Shown: piece by piece, positions 48,229-57,913 of the stretch
How the letters are laid out: each line of letters opens with the position of its first letter
Numbering within the stretch: the stretch's first letter is position 1
Source: Phyllobacterium calauticae
GTDB lineage: Bacteria; Pseudomonadota; Alphaproteobacteria; Rhizobiales; Rhizobiaceae
Direction of reading: 5' to 3'
NCBI RefSeq assembly: GCF_019991125.1
Contig: NZ_JAGENB010000001.1
Location: 372,001 to 436,000, forward strand
DNA length: 64,000 bases
The notes under the pieces: model-generated
The model's database searches: none
What the model was told of the DNA's origin: nothing
What the model saw: the letters and a program-made list of their open reading frames with translations, nothing else
Program-made: the position numbers and the translations under genes

Positions 48229-49098
48229 TCAGTTGCCGGCTACGTTTATGTTCTTGTCTGCGTCGATTTTAGCGGTGAGTGTCTTGTATGCGCCTGGAAG
48301 ATTCTTCCCGGCAGCAGCAAACCACGCATCATACTGGCTTTGCGAAACCACATGGATCGCAATCGGCATGAACGCATGATCCTTGCCGCAAATCTGCGAG
48401 CACTGACCATAATACATGCCTTCCTTGTCTGCCTTGAACCATGTTTCATTGCTGCGGCCGGTGACGGCATCCATCTTGACGCCGAAGGCCGGCATCGAGA
48501 AGGAGTGGATCACGTCGGCACCCGTCACCAGAAGACGAACGGTTGTGTTCACAGGAACAACCATTTCATTGTCTACGGCAAGCAGACGGGGATAGGCCTT
48601 GCGGTCTTCCTTGCCTGCGGCAGCGCGATCGGCATCTTTGAGCATGACGGAGTCGAAGGAGACCGGTGCATCACCCACCTGGTATTCATATCCCCAATAC
48701 CACTGGTAACCCGTCGCCTTGATCGTCATCTTGGCTTCTTCGGGCGAATACTGCGCGGTCAGAAGCTGGAAGGAAGGAATTGCCAGGAACAGAAGAATAA
48801 CAACCGGACCAACGGTCCAGACCACTTCCACCGCCGTGTTGTGGCTCGTCTTGGACGGAACCGGATTGGCACTGGCGCGGTAGCGAATCATGACCCAGCC
48901 CAGAAGGACCATCACGAACAGTGTAATCGGGACGATGAACCACAATGTATAGTGCTCGAACCAGATGATCTGCTCCATAATGGCAGACCCTGCCGGCTGG
49001 AACGTCATCTGCCAAGGCTCAGGCTGTGCAGCATATGCAGTACCGGCACTTAACAGGCCCCCCAGGACACCCATCAGCGTGACAATGTTCTTCTTCAC
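48229..49098 (-). CDS. ctaC: Cytochrome c oxidase subunit II (CuA)
   Basis: This is a 289-residue protein with a Sec signal (MKKNIVTLMGVLGGLLSAGTAYA/AQPEP), two membrane helices (about 45-70 and 88-110), and a periplasmic cupredoxin domain. The CuA ligands are HSFSMPAFGVK (first His) and MYYGQCSQICGKDHAFMPI (two Cys, His, Met). In the C-x-E-x-C signature the usual Glu is Gln here. TIKATGYQWYWGYEY is the aromatic electron-entry segment. It receives electrons from cytochrome c. It is the first gene of the oxidase operon. Its promoter must be in the 360-bp region upstream. Confidence 0.97.
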   Translation of the reverse strand: MKKNIVTLMGVLGGLLSAGTAYAAQPEPWQMTFQPAGSAIMEQIIWFEHYTLWFIVPITLFVMVLLGWVMIRYRASANPVPSKTSHNTAVEVVWTVGPVVILLFLAIPSFQLLTAQYSPEEAKMTIKATGYQWYWGYEYQVGDAPVSFDSVMLKDADRAAAGKEDRKAYPRLLAVDNEMVVPVNTTVRLLVTGADVIHSFSMPAFGVKMDAVTGRSNETWFKADKEGMYYGQCSQICGKDHAFMPIAIHVVSQSQYDAWFAAAGKNLPGAYKTLTAKIDADKNINVAGN

Positions 49099-49458
49099 CT
49101 AGAAATCTCCCGAATGAAGCTTCAATTCCATACGTTAAGACCGGGCTTCAAAAGTGGCCCGGCGATATGCCGCGTTCAAATCACACATTAGCCTACATCG
49201 CAAGGAAGGCGAACGTGATGCCGTGCGGCATTTTTGCGCGCAGCGCGCTGCCTGTGGATGACAGCATCTTGTAAAGACGTATCTTTTTTCACTTTCCGGA
49301 CGATTTTGACCAGCGACACGTGTAGGGCTCACAATCCGGCCATTTTTGCATTACACCAGAGATGACAGAGCCGCTGTATGCTGGGGAGTGTTTGAGCGGT
49401 ATTCTTTTCATCCGGGCCGTGGCGGTTTAACGTCTGGATGATTCGTTTTGGAGCCTAC
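49099..49458. promoter_or_regulatory. Divergent regulatory region, ctaC operon / ialB-like gene
   Basis: This 360-bp region between two divergent starts has no supported gene. It must contain the oxidase-operon promoter and that of the ialB-like gene. A weak sigma-70-like pair reading toward the ialB-like gene is TTGACC (49306-49311) with CACAAT (49330-49335), 18 bp apart. TTTTTTC runs at 49285 mark an AT-rich stretch. No operator symmetry stands out. Confidence 0.4.
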
Positions 49459-49977
49459 ATGTCCTCTTTCGCGCTACGTAGCATCGCCCTCGGTCTGCTT
49501 TCCCTGTCCATTGCCGGTTTTTCCGGCGGTGCCATGGCAGCGCAGCAGAGCGGCACGGTCAAATCCACTCACGGCGCATGGTCGATCCTGTGCGACACGC
49601 CGGCAGGCGCGAAATCGGAGCAATGCGCCCTGATTCAGAATGTCGTCGCAGCGGATCGCCCGGAAATGGGTCTTTCGGTCGTGGTTCTCAAAACCGCCGA
49701 CAACAAGGCCAAGATCCTGCGCGTGCTTGCACCGCTCGGCGTGCTCCTGCCCAATGGGCTCGGCCTGAACGTGGATGGCAAGGATATCGGCCGCGCCTAT
49801 TTCGTCCGCTGCTTCGAAGACGGCTGCTATGCGGAAGTCATTCTGGAAGATCAGTTGGTCCAGACTTTCAAGACTGGCAAGGCCGCAACCTTCATCGTCT
49901 TCCAGACGCCGGAAGAAGGCATCGGTATTCCCGTCGAACTCAATGGATTTGGCGAAGGTTTCGACGCCCTCCCCTGA
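49459..49977 (+). CDS. Invasion-associated locus B (IalB) family protein
   Basis: It is read from ATG 49459 because TTGGAG lies 6 nt upstream (the longer ORF start at 49438 lacks a site). The product has 172 residues with a signal peptide (MSSFALRSIALGLLSLSIAG to AMAA). The mature domain is the IalB fold: THGAWSILCDTPAGAKSEQCALIQ, with the W-x-x-x-C and E-x-C-A-L-x-Q positions (given in part). DGKDIGRAYFVRCFEDGCYAEVIL has the second Cys pair. ATFIVFQTPEEGIGIPVELNGFGEGF ends the domain. IalB of Bartonella is linked to erythrocyte invasion, but homologues are widespread and periplasmic. The role here is unknown. Confidence 0.88.
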   Translation: MSSFALRSIALGLLSLSIAGFSGGAMAAQQSGTVKSTHGAWSILCDTPAGAKSEQCALIQNVVAADRPEMGLSVVVLKTADNKAKILRVLAPLGVLLPNGLGLNVDGKDIGRAYFVRCFEDGCYAEVILEDQLVQTFKTGKAATFIVFQTPEEGIGIPVELNGFGEGFDALP

Positions 49978-50051
49978 TCGCTCCATAAGTTTTCTGTTGT
50001 AGCGGGCCGGGCGAGGCCCTACATCCGCTTCATAATCACCTGAACGGATGA

Positions 50052-51470
50052 ATGATCATGAAAAGCCTCATCGACAGTTTTGACGCACCACGCGAAAAAA
50101 TCCTCGAAACCGTCAAGCAAAGCCTTGAGGGTGCCGATGACGGCGAGCTTTTCATCGAATACCGGGAATCGGAAGGTCTTGCCTTCGACAATGGCCGTCT
50201 GAAGAACGGGACCTTCAATCAGGATCAGGGATTTGGCCTGCGCGCTGTTGCCGGTGAAGCTGTCGGCTATGCGCATGCGGGCGAGCTTTCGCTGGGCGCG
50301 CTCAAGCGTGCCGCCGATGCGGCCTCGGCCGTGCGCACCGGCTACGCCGGCGCTTACGCCGCTGCCCCTCCCGGAACCAACCGCAGTCTTTACAGCGATG
50401 AGAACCCGATTGGCTCGCCCAGCTTCGAAGCCAAAGTCAAACTGCTGCAGGAAATCGACGCCTATCTGCGCGCCAAGGACCCGAAGGTCCGGCAGGTCAG
50501 CGTTTCGCTGGCAGGATCGTGGCAGCAGGTCGAAATCCTGCGTGCCGACGGGCATTTCGTCCGCGACATCCGCCCCATGGTCCGGCTCAACGTGTCCGTT
50601 GTCGTCGGCGATGGCGACCGCCAGGAAAGCGGTTCCTATGGAGCGGGCGGGCGCAAGGGTTTTGGCGAGTTCATCACTGCCGAAAAATGGCAGCATGCGG
50701 CGGATGAAGCGCTGCGCCAGGCTCTGGTCAATCTCGAGGCCATTCCTGCCCCGGCAGGAACATTCGATATTGTCCTGTCGAACGGCTGGCCCGGCGTGAT
50801 GCTGCACGAGGCGGTCGGCCACGGGCTCGAGGGCGACTTCAACCGCAAGAAGACATCGGCCTTTGCCGGCCTGCTCGGTCAGAAAGTGGCATCGAAGGGC
50901 GTTACCGTCGTCGATGACGGGACGATTTCCGAGCGTCGCGGCTCGCTGACCGTCGACGACGAAGGCATGCCGACCAACAAGACCGTTCTCATCGACGACG
51001 GCATTCTCGTCGGCTATATGCAGGACCGGCAGAACGCGCGCCTGATGGGCATGCAGCCCACCGGGAACGGACGCCGCGAATCCTATGCGCACGCGCCGAT
51101 GCCGCGCATGACCAACACCTACATGCTCGACGGCGACAAGACGCCGGAAGAAATCATCGCCTCGGTCAAGAACGGCATTTATGCGGTTTCGTTCGGCGGC
51201 GGCCAGGTGGATATCACCTCCGGCAAGTTCGTGTTCGGCTGCACTGAGGCCTACATGATCGAGAACGGCAGGATCGGCGCGCCGGTCAAGGGCGCAATGC
51301 TCATCGGCAATGGCCCCGATGCCATGCAGCGCATTTCCATGATCGGCAACGATCTGCAGCTCGACACGGGCATGGGCAATTGCGGCAAGGGCGGCCAGTG
51401 GGTGCCGGTCGGCGTCGGCCAGCCACACCTGCGCATGGACCAGATGACCGTGGGTGGAACGGCGGTCTGA
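50052..51470 (+). CDS. tldD: Metalloprotease TldD
   Basis: The product has 472 residues from ATG 50052 (a nearer ATG at 50058 is equally likely). The zinc motif is MLHEAVGHGLEGDFNRK (H-E-x-x-x-H). GADDGELFIEYRESEGLAFDNGRLKNG (quoted as GELFIEYRESEGLAFDNGRL) is the TldD N-terminal signature. SLTVDDEGMPTNKTVLIDDG and GGGQVDITSGKFVFGCTEAYMI are C-terminal blocks. TldD acts with TldE/PmbA as a heterodimeric protease that processes peptides such as microcin B17. The partner is not in this window. A hairpin covers its stop codon. Confidence 0.95.
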   Translation: MIMKSLIDSFDAPREKILETVKQSLEGADDGELFIEYRESEGLAFDNGRLKNGTFNQDQGFGLRAVAGEAVGYAHAGELSLGALKRAADAASAVRTGYAGAYAAAPPGTNRSLYSDENPIGSPSFEAKVKLLQEIDAYLRAKDPKVRQVSVSLAGSWQQVEILRADGHFVRDIRPMVRLNVSVVVGDGDRQESGSYGAGGRKGFGEFITAEKWQHAADEALRQALVNLEAIPAPAGTFDIVLSNGWPGVMLHEAVGHGLEGDFNRKKTSAFAGLLGQKVASKGVTVVDDGTISERRGSLTVDDEGMPTNKTVLIDDGILVGYMQDRQNARLMGMQPTGNGRRESYAHAPMPRMTNTYMLDGDKTPEEIIASVKNGIYAVSFGGGQVDITSGKFVFGCTEAYMIENGRIGAPVKGAMLIGNGPDAMQRISMIGNDLQLDTGMGNCGKGGQWVPVGVGQPHLRMDQMTVGGTAV

Positions 51471-51480
51471 ACCGCCGTTC
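51457..51480. terminator. Terminator overlapping the tldD stop
   Basis: A perfect 10-bp stem (GAACGGCGGT / ACCGCCGTTC) with a CTGA loop holds the tldD stop codon. It lies 6 bp from the end of the converging methyltransferase gene and can serve both. Confidence 0.8.
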
Positions 51481-51486
51481 TCCTGT

Positions 51487-52716
51487 CTATTTCTTCGAGA
51501 GCAGCGCCACGGCTTCGACATGCGACGACCAGAGAAACTGGTCGATCGGCACGACGCGGTCGATCTTGTAGCCGCCTTTGACGAGGATGCTCAGGTCGCG
51601 TCCGAGCGTCACCGGATTGCAGGACACCGCAGCCACTTTCGGCACATTCGATTTTGCAATCTCGATGGCCTGGGCTTCCGCACCGGCGCGCGGCGGATCG
51701 AAGACCAGTCCGGTATAGGGCGCAAGCTCGCGTGCCAGAAACGGCCGGCGGAACAGATCGCGGCGCTCGACGCTGACCGGCTTCAAGCCCTGAACATGAC
51801 GCGCGCCACGATCCAGCGCATCAATCGCCATCTGATCGCTTTCCACCGCGTGAACGGAGGATTTTTCGGCAATTCTGAACGCGAATGTGCCGGAACCGCA
51901 GAACAGATCGAGGGATTTCTTTGCCTTGGCGAGATGCGCAGCCACCAGCGCAGCCATGGTCTCCTCCGCGTCGACCGTCGCCTGCAGAAATCCGCCCGGC
52001 GGCAGATAGACCGGAACCTTGCCGAAATGCACCAGTGGCTTTTTCGGCTCGACGATGATTTCACCCTCGAAGCTCAACCGGGCAAAACCCTTTTTCAGAA
52101 CGAGGTTCGTCAGGGCATGCCGCTTGGCAGCATCAGGCGCGCCGCATCCCGATGCGGTGATGTCGAGCCCGGAGGCAGTGGCGGTGACAGTCAGCTTGAA
52201 CGGCTTCATGCCGCCACCCAGCACCGCAACCACTTCGCGCAGGTCATCCAGCCGTGAAACGATTTCCGGAACCGTGACCGCGCATTCGGTGATATCGATG
52301 AGTTCGTGGCTCTGGTGTCTGTTGAACCCGAGCACGGCGCCATGGTCGCTGGTGCGGACGGCAAAGACTGCCCTGCGGCGGGTCTGCGGTGCACATGGCA
52401 CGAGCGGATCAAGCTTGAACTGCAGTCCGCGCCCGCCGAGCGCGTCCTGCACCAGCGAACGCTTCCAGTCCTGATAGGCGCTGTCCTGCCAATGCTGGAG
52501 CGCGCAACCACCGCACTCCTCAAAATGGCGGCAGGCGGGATCGATCCGCTCCGCCGATGCCTCGAGCAGGGCCATCATCGTCGCACGGCCGTTTTCCAGC
52601 GCGACATTGGCGACCTCGCCGGGCAGCGAGAACGGCACATAGACACTCCCTGCCGTCGTTGCGGCAATGCCATCGCCACCGGCGCCCATCCGCTCAATTG
52701 TTACGCGCGTGCTCAT
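51487..52716 (-). CDS. Class-I SAM-dependent RNA (uracil-5-)methyltransferase, TrmA/RlmD type
   Basis: It has 409 residues. An N-terminal TRAM-like segment (ERMGAGGDGIAATTAGSVYVPFSLPGE) precedes an iron-sulfur motif CRHFEECGGCALQHW (C-x5-C-x2-C, with a fourth Cys near DPLVPCAPQTRR). SAM motifs follow: LDLFCGSGTFAFRIA, VESDQMAIDALDRGAR and VFDPPRAGAEAQAIEI. The catalytic Cys is in VAAVSCNPVTLGRDL. This order is that of the 5-methyluridine methyltransferases that modify 23S rRNA or tRNA. The particular site cannot be chosen. It lies 7 bp upstream of... the tlyA gene's stop is its neighbour on the same strand, so both belong to one operon with dxs. Confidence 0.88.
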   Translation of the reverse strand: MSTRVTIERMGAGGDGIAATTAGSVYVPFSLPGEVANVALENGRATMMALLEASAERIDPACRHFEECGGCALQHWQDSAYQDWKRSLVQDALGGRGLQFKLDPLVPCAPQTRRRAVFAVRTSDHGAVLGFNRHQSHELIDITECAVTVPEIVSRLDDLREVVAVLGGGMKPFKLTVTATASGLDITASGCGAPDAAKRHALTNLVLKKGFARLSFEGEIIVEPKKPLVHFGKVPVYLPPGGFLQATVDAEETMAALVAAHLAKAKKSLDLFCGSGTFAFRIAEKSSVHAVESDQMAIDALDRGARHVQGLKPVSVERRDLFRRPFLARELAPYTGLVFDPPRAGAEAQAIEIAKSNVPKVAAVSCNPVTLGRDLSILVKGGYKIDRVVPIDQFLWSSHVEAVALLSKK

Positions 52717-52723
52717 CAGCTCT

Positions 52724-53461
52724 TCAATCTTTTCTCTTCAAACCGGCCAGAAGATATTCGCGATTGCCATCGCCGCCCTCTATGGGCGAAGGGCACAGCC
52801 CCAGGGCTTTCCAGCCCGGCAATCCATCCAGCCAGTTCCTTAGAGCATTTGCAACGCGTTCGCCATCCATTGGATCGCGCAAAATGCCGCCCTTGCCGAT
52901 CGCCTCGCGGCCGGCCTCGAACTGCGGCTTGACCAGGAGGACGCAGTGACTGCCGGGTTCGGCCAGATCCAGCGCCGGCGGCAAAGCAAGTTTCAGCGAG
53001 ATGAAGCTGACATCCGACACCACCAGCCCGATGCTTTGCCCGCCCAGATAATCGCGGGACAGCACCCGTGCATTCAGGCCTTCGAGATTGGTGACGCGCG
53101 GATCGGTGCGCAGACGGTCATGCAGCTGGTCGTGGCCGACGTCGACAGCAATGACGTGCGTTGCGCCGCGCTCCAGCAGCACCTGGGTGAAACCGCCGGT
53201 GGATGCGCCGATATCCAGCGCACTGAGGCCATGCGCATCGATGGAAAACCGGTCAAGACCGGCGATCAGTTTCAATGCGGCGCGCGAGACGTAACCACTT
53301 GCCGGGTCGTCGACACCGATGACGGCCGCGCCGGAAAACGTTGCTCCGGGCTTGGTGACCACCGAATTGTCGACGGTGACCGTGCCACGCACAATCGCGT
53401 CTCTTGCCCGCGAACGGCTGGCAAACAGGCCCTTTTCGACAAGCAGTTGATCCAGCCGCAT
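52724..53461 (-). CDS. tlyA: TlyA-family rRNA methyltransferase
   Basis: The 245-residue protein has an S4 RNA-binding domain (MRLDQLLVEKGLFASRSRAR and GTVTVDNSVVTKPG) followed by an FtsJ-like methyltransferase domain from about residue 60. SRAALKLIAGLDRF (catalytic Lys), ALDIGASTGGFTQVLLERGA (SAM site), IGLVVSDVSFISL (Asp) and VLLVKPQFEAG (Lys) follow the K-D-K-E tetrad. TlyA 2'-O-methylates rRNA in several bacteria, and earlier annotation as a haemolysin is probably misleading. It lies 6 bp after dxs on the same strand. Confidence 0.92.
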   Translation of the reverse strand: MRLDQLLVEKGLFASRSRARDAIVRGTVTVDNSVVTKPGATFSGAAVIGVDDPASGYVSRAALKLIAGLDRFSIDAHGLSALDIGASTGGFTQVLLERGATHVIAVDVGHDQLHDRLRTDPRVTNLEGLNARVLSRDYLGGQSIGLVVSDVSFISLKLALPPALDLAEPGSHCVLLVKPQFEAGREAIGKGGILRDPMDGERVANALRNWLDGLPGWKALGLCPSPIEGGDGNREYLLAGLKRKD

Positions 53462-53467
53462 TGCCGC

Positions 53468-55387
53468 CTATGCCCTGGCCGGTGCTGCCAGATAGTCGCG
53501 GCCGAACGCCCCGAAGACAGTCTGGACGATGCCAGCCCGGTCGAGCCCCGAACGCGCATACATGGCTTCCGGCTTGGCGTGATCGAGATAGAGGTCAGGC
53601 AAGGTCAGAGTGCGGACCCGCAAGCCATGGTCAAGCAGGCCATCGCGGCTGAGGAAATGCAGGACATGCGAAGCAAAGCCGCCGATTGCCCCCTCTTCCA
53701 CCGTCACAAGCACCTGATGTTCGCGCGCCAGACGGCGGATCATGTCTTCATCCAGCGGCTTGGCAAAACGGGCATCCGCGACAGTGGTGGAAAGCCCTGC
53801 GGCATCCAGCTCATCGGCAGCCGCCAGGCATTCCTGCAGGCGCGTGCCGAAGGAGAGCAATGCGACCTTGCTGCCTTCGCGGATGATGCGCCCCCTGCCG
53901 ATCTGCAGGATCTGTCCGCGCTCGGGCAGATCGATGCCGATGCCGTCGCCGCGCGGATAGCGGAACGAAATCGGGCCCTCGTCATATTCCGCCGCTGTGC
54001 GCACCATGTGGCGCAGCTCGGCCTCGTCGGAGGCCGCCATCACCACGAAACCCGGCAGGGCTGCGAGAAAGCCCGTATCGAACGAGCCCGCATGGGTCGC
54101 GCCGTCGGCGCCGACCAGCCCAGCGCGATCAATCGGGAAACGCACGGGGAGATTCTGCAGGGAAACGTCGTGCACGACCTGGTCGTAGCCGCGCTGCAGG
54201 AAGGTGGAATAGATCGCGGCAAACGGCTTGAAACCTTCCGTCGCGAGGCCCGCGGCAAAGGTGACGGCGTGCTGCTCGGCAATGCCGACGTCGAACACCC
54301 GGTCCGGAAAGACTTCGCCGAAGAGATCGAGCCCGGTGCCACCCGGCATGGCGGCGGTGACGGCGACGATCTTGTCGTCGTGGCGGGCTTCCTCGATCAG
54401 GCTCGTGGCAAAAATCTTGGTGTAGCTCGGCGCGTTTGCCGGCGGTTTTGCCTGCGCGCCGGTGATGACATCGAATTTGTTGACGCCATGATACTTGTCG
54501 GCGGCGGCTTCCGCCGGGGCATAGCCCTTGCCCTTCTGGGTGACCACATGAACCAGCACGGGGCCATCCATCGTATCGCGGACATTTTTCAGAACCGGCA
54601 GGAGGTGATCGAGATTGTGCCCGTCAATCGGGCCGACATAGTAGAAGCCGAGCTCCTCGAACATCGTGCCGCCGGTCCAGAAACCGCGCACATATTCTTC
54701 CGAGAGCCGGGCTTTTTCCTGCAGGAATTTCGGCAGTTTCTTCGCCAGCTGCTTGGCGGTCTCGCGAATCGAGCGGTAGGTCCGGCCAGACACCAGCCGC
54801 GCGAGATAGGCACTCATGGCTCCCGTGGGCGGCGCAATCGACATATCATTGTCGTTGAGGATCACGATCAGCCGCGCATCGAGCGCACCGGCATTGTTCA
54901 TCGCCTCATAGGCCATGCCCGCCGACATGGCGCCATCGCCGATGACCGAGATCACATTGCGTTTGATGCCGGAGAGATCGCTGGCAACCGCCATGCCGAG
55001 GCCAGCGGAAATGGACGTCGAAGAATGGGCGGCGCCAAAAGGGTCGTATTGGCTCTCGCTGCGCTTGGTGAAGCCGGAAAGCCCGCCCTCCTGCCGCAGC
55101 GTGCGGATACGGTCGCGGCGGCCGGTCAGTATCTTGTGCGGATAGGCCTGATGGCCGACATCCCAGATGATCCGGTCATGCGGCGTATCGAAAACGTGAT
55201 GCAGCGCAACCGTCAGCTCGACAACGCCAAGACCGGCACCGAGATGACCGCCGGTGGTCGAAACGGCATCCACCAGTTCCGCCCGCAGCTCCTGTGCCAG
55301 TTGCGGCAGGTCGGTCTCCGGCAAGGCGCGCAAATCCGCGGGGATTGTGACGCGGTCGAGCAGCGGTGTTTCCAGTTTTTTCGCCAA
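53468..55387 (-). CDS. dxs: 1-deoxy-D-xylulose-5-phosphate synthase
   Basis: The 639-residue product has the usual length. The TPP-binding site is [20 protein letters not shown] (G-D-G-x24-N-N reaching MNNAG and ILNDNDMSI). [13 protein letters not shown] supplies the conserved His. In the pyrimidine domain [18 protein letters not shown] holds the catalytic Glu. [18 protein letters not shown] and the C-terminal [16 protein letters not shown] are conserved. It makes DXP from pyruvate and glyceraldehyde 3-phosphate, the first MEP-pathway step. It is followed by tlyA and lies about 100 bp downstream of pirin. Confidence 0.96.
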   Translation of the reverse strand: MAKKLETPLLDRVTIPADLRALPETDLPQLAQELRAELVDAVSTTGGHLGAGLGVVELTVALHHVFDTPHDRIIWDVGHQAYPHKILTGRRDRIRTLRQEGGLSGFTKRSESQYDPFGAAHSSTSISAGLGMAVASDLSGIKRNVISVIGDGAMSAGMAYEAMNNAGALDARLIVILNDNDMSIAPPTGAMSAYLARLVSGRTYRSIRETAKQLAKKLPKFLQEKARLSEEYVRGFWTGGTMFEELGFYYVGPIDGHNLDHLLPVLKNVRDTMDGPVLVHVVTQKGKGYAPAEAAADKYHGVNKFDVITGAQAKPPANAPSYTKIFATSLIEEARHDDKIVAVTAAMPGGTGLDLFGEVFPDRVFDVGIAEQHAVTFAAGLATEGFKPFAAIYSTFLQRGYDQVVHDVSLQNLPVRFPIDRAGLVGADGATHAGSFDTGFLAALPGFVVMAASDEAELRHMVRTAAEYDEGPISFRYPRGDGIGIDLPERGQILQIGRGRIIREGSKVALLSFGTRLQECLAAADELDAAGLSTTVADARFAKPLDEDMIRRLAREHQVLVTVEEGAIGGFASHVLHFLSRDGLLDHGLRVRTLTLPDLYLDHAKPEAMYARSGLDRAGIVQTVFGAFGRDYLAAPARA

Positions 55388-55489
55388 AGCACAGATTCCA
55401 GTTCCAAGGTAAATTCTTGCCAGAAGGCTGGCGCTTCCTAGATGAATTCCGCCGAAGCAGCAAGAAGGCCAGCCTTCCCGCTGCGCATG

Positions 55490-56413
55490 TCAATTTTCAG
55501 GCAGAGGGATGAATTCTTCCTCGTCGCCCGGCACGATATCGAAACGGCCCGAGCGCCATTCCTCTTTCGCCTGTTCGATCCGCTCTTTCGATGACGAGAC
55601 AAAATTCCACCAGACATAGCGCTTGGATGGCATGGTCGCGCCGCCGAACAGCATGAAATGCGCGCCTTGCGGTGCCGATACGACAATTTCGTCTCCGGCG
55701 CGGAAGGCCAGCAGGCGATCGGCAGGAAAACTCTCCCCGGAAATGTCCACCGACCCATCCAGCGTATAGATTGCCCGCTCTTCCGCCGCATCTGCCGGTA
55801 TCTGGATATGCCCGCCCGGTTGCAGGCGGATATCGACATAGAGTGTCTCGGCATGCTGCTTTACCCGCGATCCCGCGCCATGGAATGTTCCCATGACAAC
55901 GCGGGCTTCCATGCCGGCCTCGCGCAGCACCGGCAGTTCGCCCGCCGCCGTATTGGCAAAGGTGGGGTCGATTTCCTCGAGATGATCGGGCAGTGCCAGC
56001 CATGTCTGCAGGCCCGATATGGGCAGCGGCTGGGTGCGCAGCTCTTCCGGTGAGCGTTCGGAATGGACAATACCGCGGCCGGCGGTCATCAGATTGACGT
56101 CACCCGGCCGGATGACCATTTCGGTGCCGAGACTGTCGCGATGACGGATATTGCCGTCAAAGAGATAGGTTACCGTGGACAGGCCGATGTGCGGGTGCGG
56201 CCGGACATCGAGCGCATCGGTGGGGCGCAGGATGGCCGGTCCCATGCGGTCAAAGAAAATGAACGGGCCGACAAGCCGCCGCTTGGCGGTGGGCAGCGCG
56301 CGGCGAACCTGCAGGCCGCCGACATCGCTCGTGCGCGGGATGATCAGCGTTTCAATCGAATCAACGGCCGTGGTGTCGCCGGGTTGCGGATCATTGCCGG
56401 GAAAAAAGCTCAT
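55490..56413 (-). CDS. Pirin-family protein
   Basis: The product has 307 residues from ATG 56413 (GGAG at 9-12 nt; a TTG one codon before is not needed). The N-terminal cupin has the pirin metal motif HPHIGLSTVTYLFDGNIRHRDSLG, quoted as HPHIGLSTVTYLFDG, and MTAGRGIVHSERSPEE supplies the third His and Glu. The second cupin lies after residue 170 and ends with GATMPSKRYVWWNFVSSSKERI. Pirins are cupin dioxygenase-like (some have quercetinase activity), and the role here is unknown. It stands between xseB and dxs. Confidence 0.9.
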   Translation of the reverse strand: MSFFPGNDPQPGDTTAVDSIETLIIPRTSDVGGLQVRRALPTAKRRLVGPFIFFDRMGPAILRPTDALDVRPHPHIGLSTVTYLFDGNIRHRDSLGTEMVIRPGDVNLMTAGRGIVHSERSPEELRTQPLPISGLQTWLALPDHLEEIDPTFANTAAGELPVLREAGMEARVVMGTFHGAGSRVKQHAETLYVDIRLQPGGHIQIPADAAEERAIYTLDGSVDISGESFPADRLLAFRAGDEIVVSAPQGAHFMLFGGATMPSKRYVWWNFVSSSKERIEQAKEEWRSGRFDIVPGDEEEFIPLPEN

Positions 56414-56478
56414 CAACGCTGCTCCAACTCATCGGAGCCACATCATAGCGTCTCGCAGCCCGGCTGAACAGCCGCGGT

Positions 56479-56733
56479 CTATTCCGGGTCGAGCGGCTCG
56501 GTGCCGGCGGGCTGGCCGTCGCGGCCCAGCCGGATTTTTTCGACCTTGTCCTCCGCGGCGCGCAACAGCGTATCGCAATGTTTTTTCAGGGCTTCGCCGC
56601 GTTCATAGATGCGGATCGACTGCTCAAGCGGCACATCGCCGCGCTCGAGATCATCGACAATCTTTTCCAGTTGATCGAGCGCCTGCTCGAAGCTCATGGC
56701 GGCGATATCGGCATTGGGTTGTACATCGGCCAT
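56479..56733 (-). CDS. xseB: Exodeoxyribonuclease VII small subunit
   Basis: This 84-residue protein carries the XseB helix pair: [20 protein letters not shown], then [20 protein letters not shown] and [14 protein letters not shown]. This is the standard XseB sequence pattern, and 84 is its usual length. It assembles with XseA (absent here) to degrade single-stranded DNA. It is 4 bp downstream of the histone-deacetylase-like gene and on the same strand, so they share a transcript. Confidence 0.94.
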   Translation of the reverse strand: MADVQPNADIAAMSFEQALDQLEKIVDDLERGDVPLEQSIRIYERGEALKKHCDTLLRAAEDKVEKIRLGRDGQPAGTEPLDPE

Positions 56734-56737
56734 GGTT

Positions 56738-57664
56738 TCAACCTTTCATCAAACGTTTGATATGTGCGCCGGCAGACAGCGACATGCCCTTGAGGTCGTA
56801 GCCGCCTTCCAGCAGGCTGACAAGCCGGTTCGACGCATACTTCCCAGCTCTTTCCAGCAAAACGCCGGTGGCCCAGTCGAAATCATCCTCGTCCAGATTG
56901 ATCTCGGCCAGGGGATCGCGATGATGCGCATCGAAACCGGCCGAAATGATGATCAGATCCGGCTGGAAGCTGTCGAGCGACGGCAGGATACGCGTCTTGA
57001 ACGCCTCGCGGAAATCCGCGCTCCCGGTCTGGGGGGCGAGCGGCGCATTGACGATATTGCCTGCGCCCGTTTCATCCCTGGCGCCGGTGCCGGGATAGAG
57101 CGGCATCTGATGGGTCGAGCAGTACAGCACGGACGGATCATCCCAGAAAATGTCCTGCGTGCCATTGCCGTGGTGCACATCCCAGTCAACGATTGCGATC
57201 CGCTCAGCCCCATGCGCCTTCTGGGCGTGGCGGGCGGCGATGGCGGCATTGTTGAACAGGCAAAAGCCCATGGCCCGGTTGCGCTCCGCATGGTGGCCCG
57301 GCGGGCGCGATGCGACAAAGACATTGTCCGCCTGGCCGGTAAAGACATCATCGACCGCCGCATTGGCCGCGCCGATGGCGGCAAGCGCCGCTTCCCAGCT
57401 CTTCGGGCTGACGGAGGTATCGGCATCGACCCGGGTGATTCCCGCGTCCGGAATGGCCTCACGGACCCGCTCGAGATAATGATCCGGATGAGCATAGAGG
57501 ATGGTTGCCGCGTCGCCCGGCGGCGCCAGCGTCCGGTCCAGGGCATCGAACGCACTGTCCTCCAGCACCTTGTTCAGCGCCCGCAGCCGGTCCGGCCGCT
57601 CGGGATGGCCGACGGGCGTCAAATGCTCGAGATAGATCGGGTGCGTATAAAGACGGGTGACCAT
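56738..57664 (-). CDS. Histone-deacetylase-family (class II/acetylpolyamine amidohydrolase-like) enzyme
   Basis: It is read from ATG 57664 ([20 protein letters not shown]) with 308 residues. An upstream extension in the ORF lacks family similarity. The catalytic residues are complete: [22 protein letters not shown] (general-base His pair), [16 protein letters not shown] (zinc Asp and His), and [18 protein letters not shown] (second zinc Asp). [12 protein letters not shown] is the entrance loop. In bacteria such enzymes remove acetyl groups from small molecules or proteins, and the substrate is unknown. The gene diverges from the toxin-like unit and is followed by xseB. Confidence 0.93.
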   Translation of the reverse strand: MVTRLYTHPIYLEHLTPVGHPERPDRLRALNKVLEDSAFDALDRTLAPPGDAATILYAHPDHYLERVREAIPDAGITRVDADTSVSPKSWEAALAAIGAANAAVDDVFTGQADNVFVASRPPGHHAERNRAMGFCLFNNAAIAARHAQKAHGAERIAIVDWDVHHGNGTQDIFWDDPSVLYCSTHQMPLYPGTGARDETGAGNIVNAPLAPQTGSADFREAFKTRILPSLDSFQPDLIIISAGFDAHHRDPLAEINLDEDDFDWATGVLLERAGKYASNRLVSLLEGGYDLKGMSLSAGAHIKRLMKG

Positions 57665-57913
57665 ATCGGCTTTCTGCAACTGTGAATGGACATCTGCACA
57701 AGGCTTGGGTTGCGCCGGGAGAATGTGCACAGACACCGCGCTTCGCACAAGAGCCAAAGCAGCGGACCTTGCATGGTTTTCCCGAACTGCGGGCGGGATC
57801 AGCGGTGCCACCGCGCCTGAAATTTTGCATATTTCAGCGAAAACCACGACCAATGTCTAATTGACGGCCTCCCGCCCTATGTAGGAATATTATCCCTTTA
57901 AAGGATAGTATTC

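Noticed and set aside
52946-55441. 831-codon open frame opposite tlyA and dxs
   Set aside because: It spans two genuine antisense genes and reads as low-complexity Arg/Gln/Asp-rich text, so it is a shadow frame.
57861-57893. TTGACG and TATTAT as a promoter of the toxin-like gene
   Set aside because: The spacing is 21 bp, too long for a standard sigma-70 promoter, and a start there would cut into the ribosome site.
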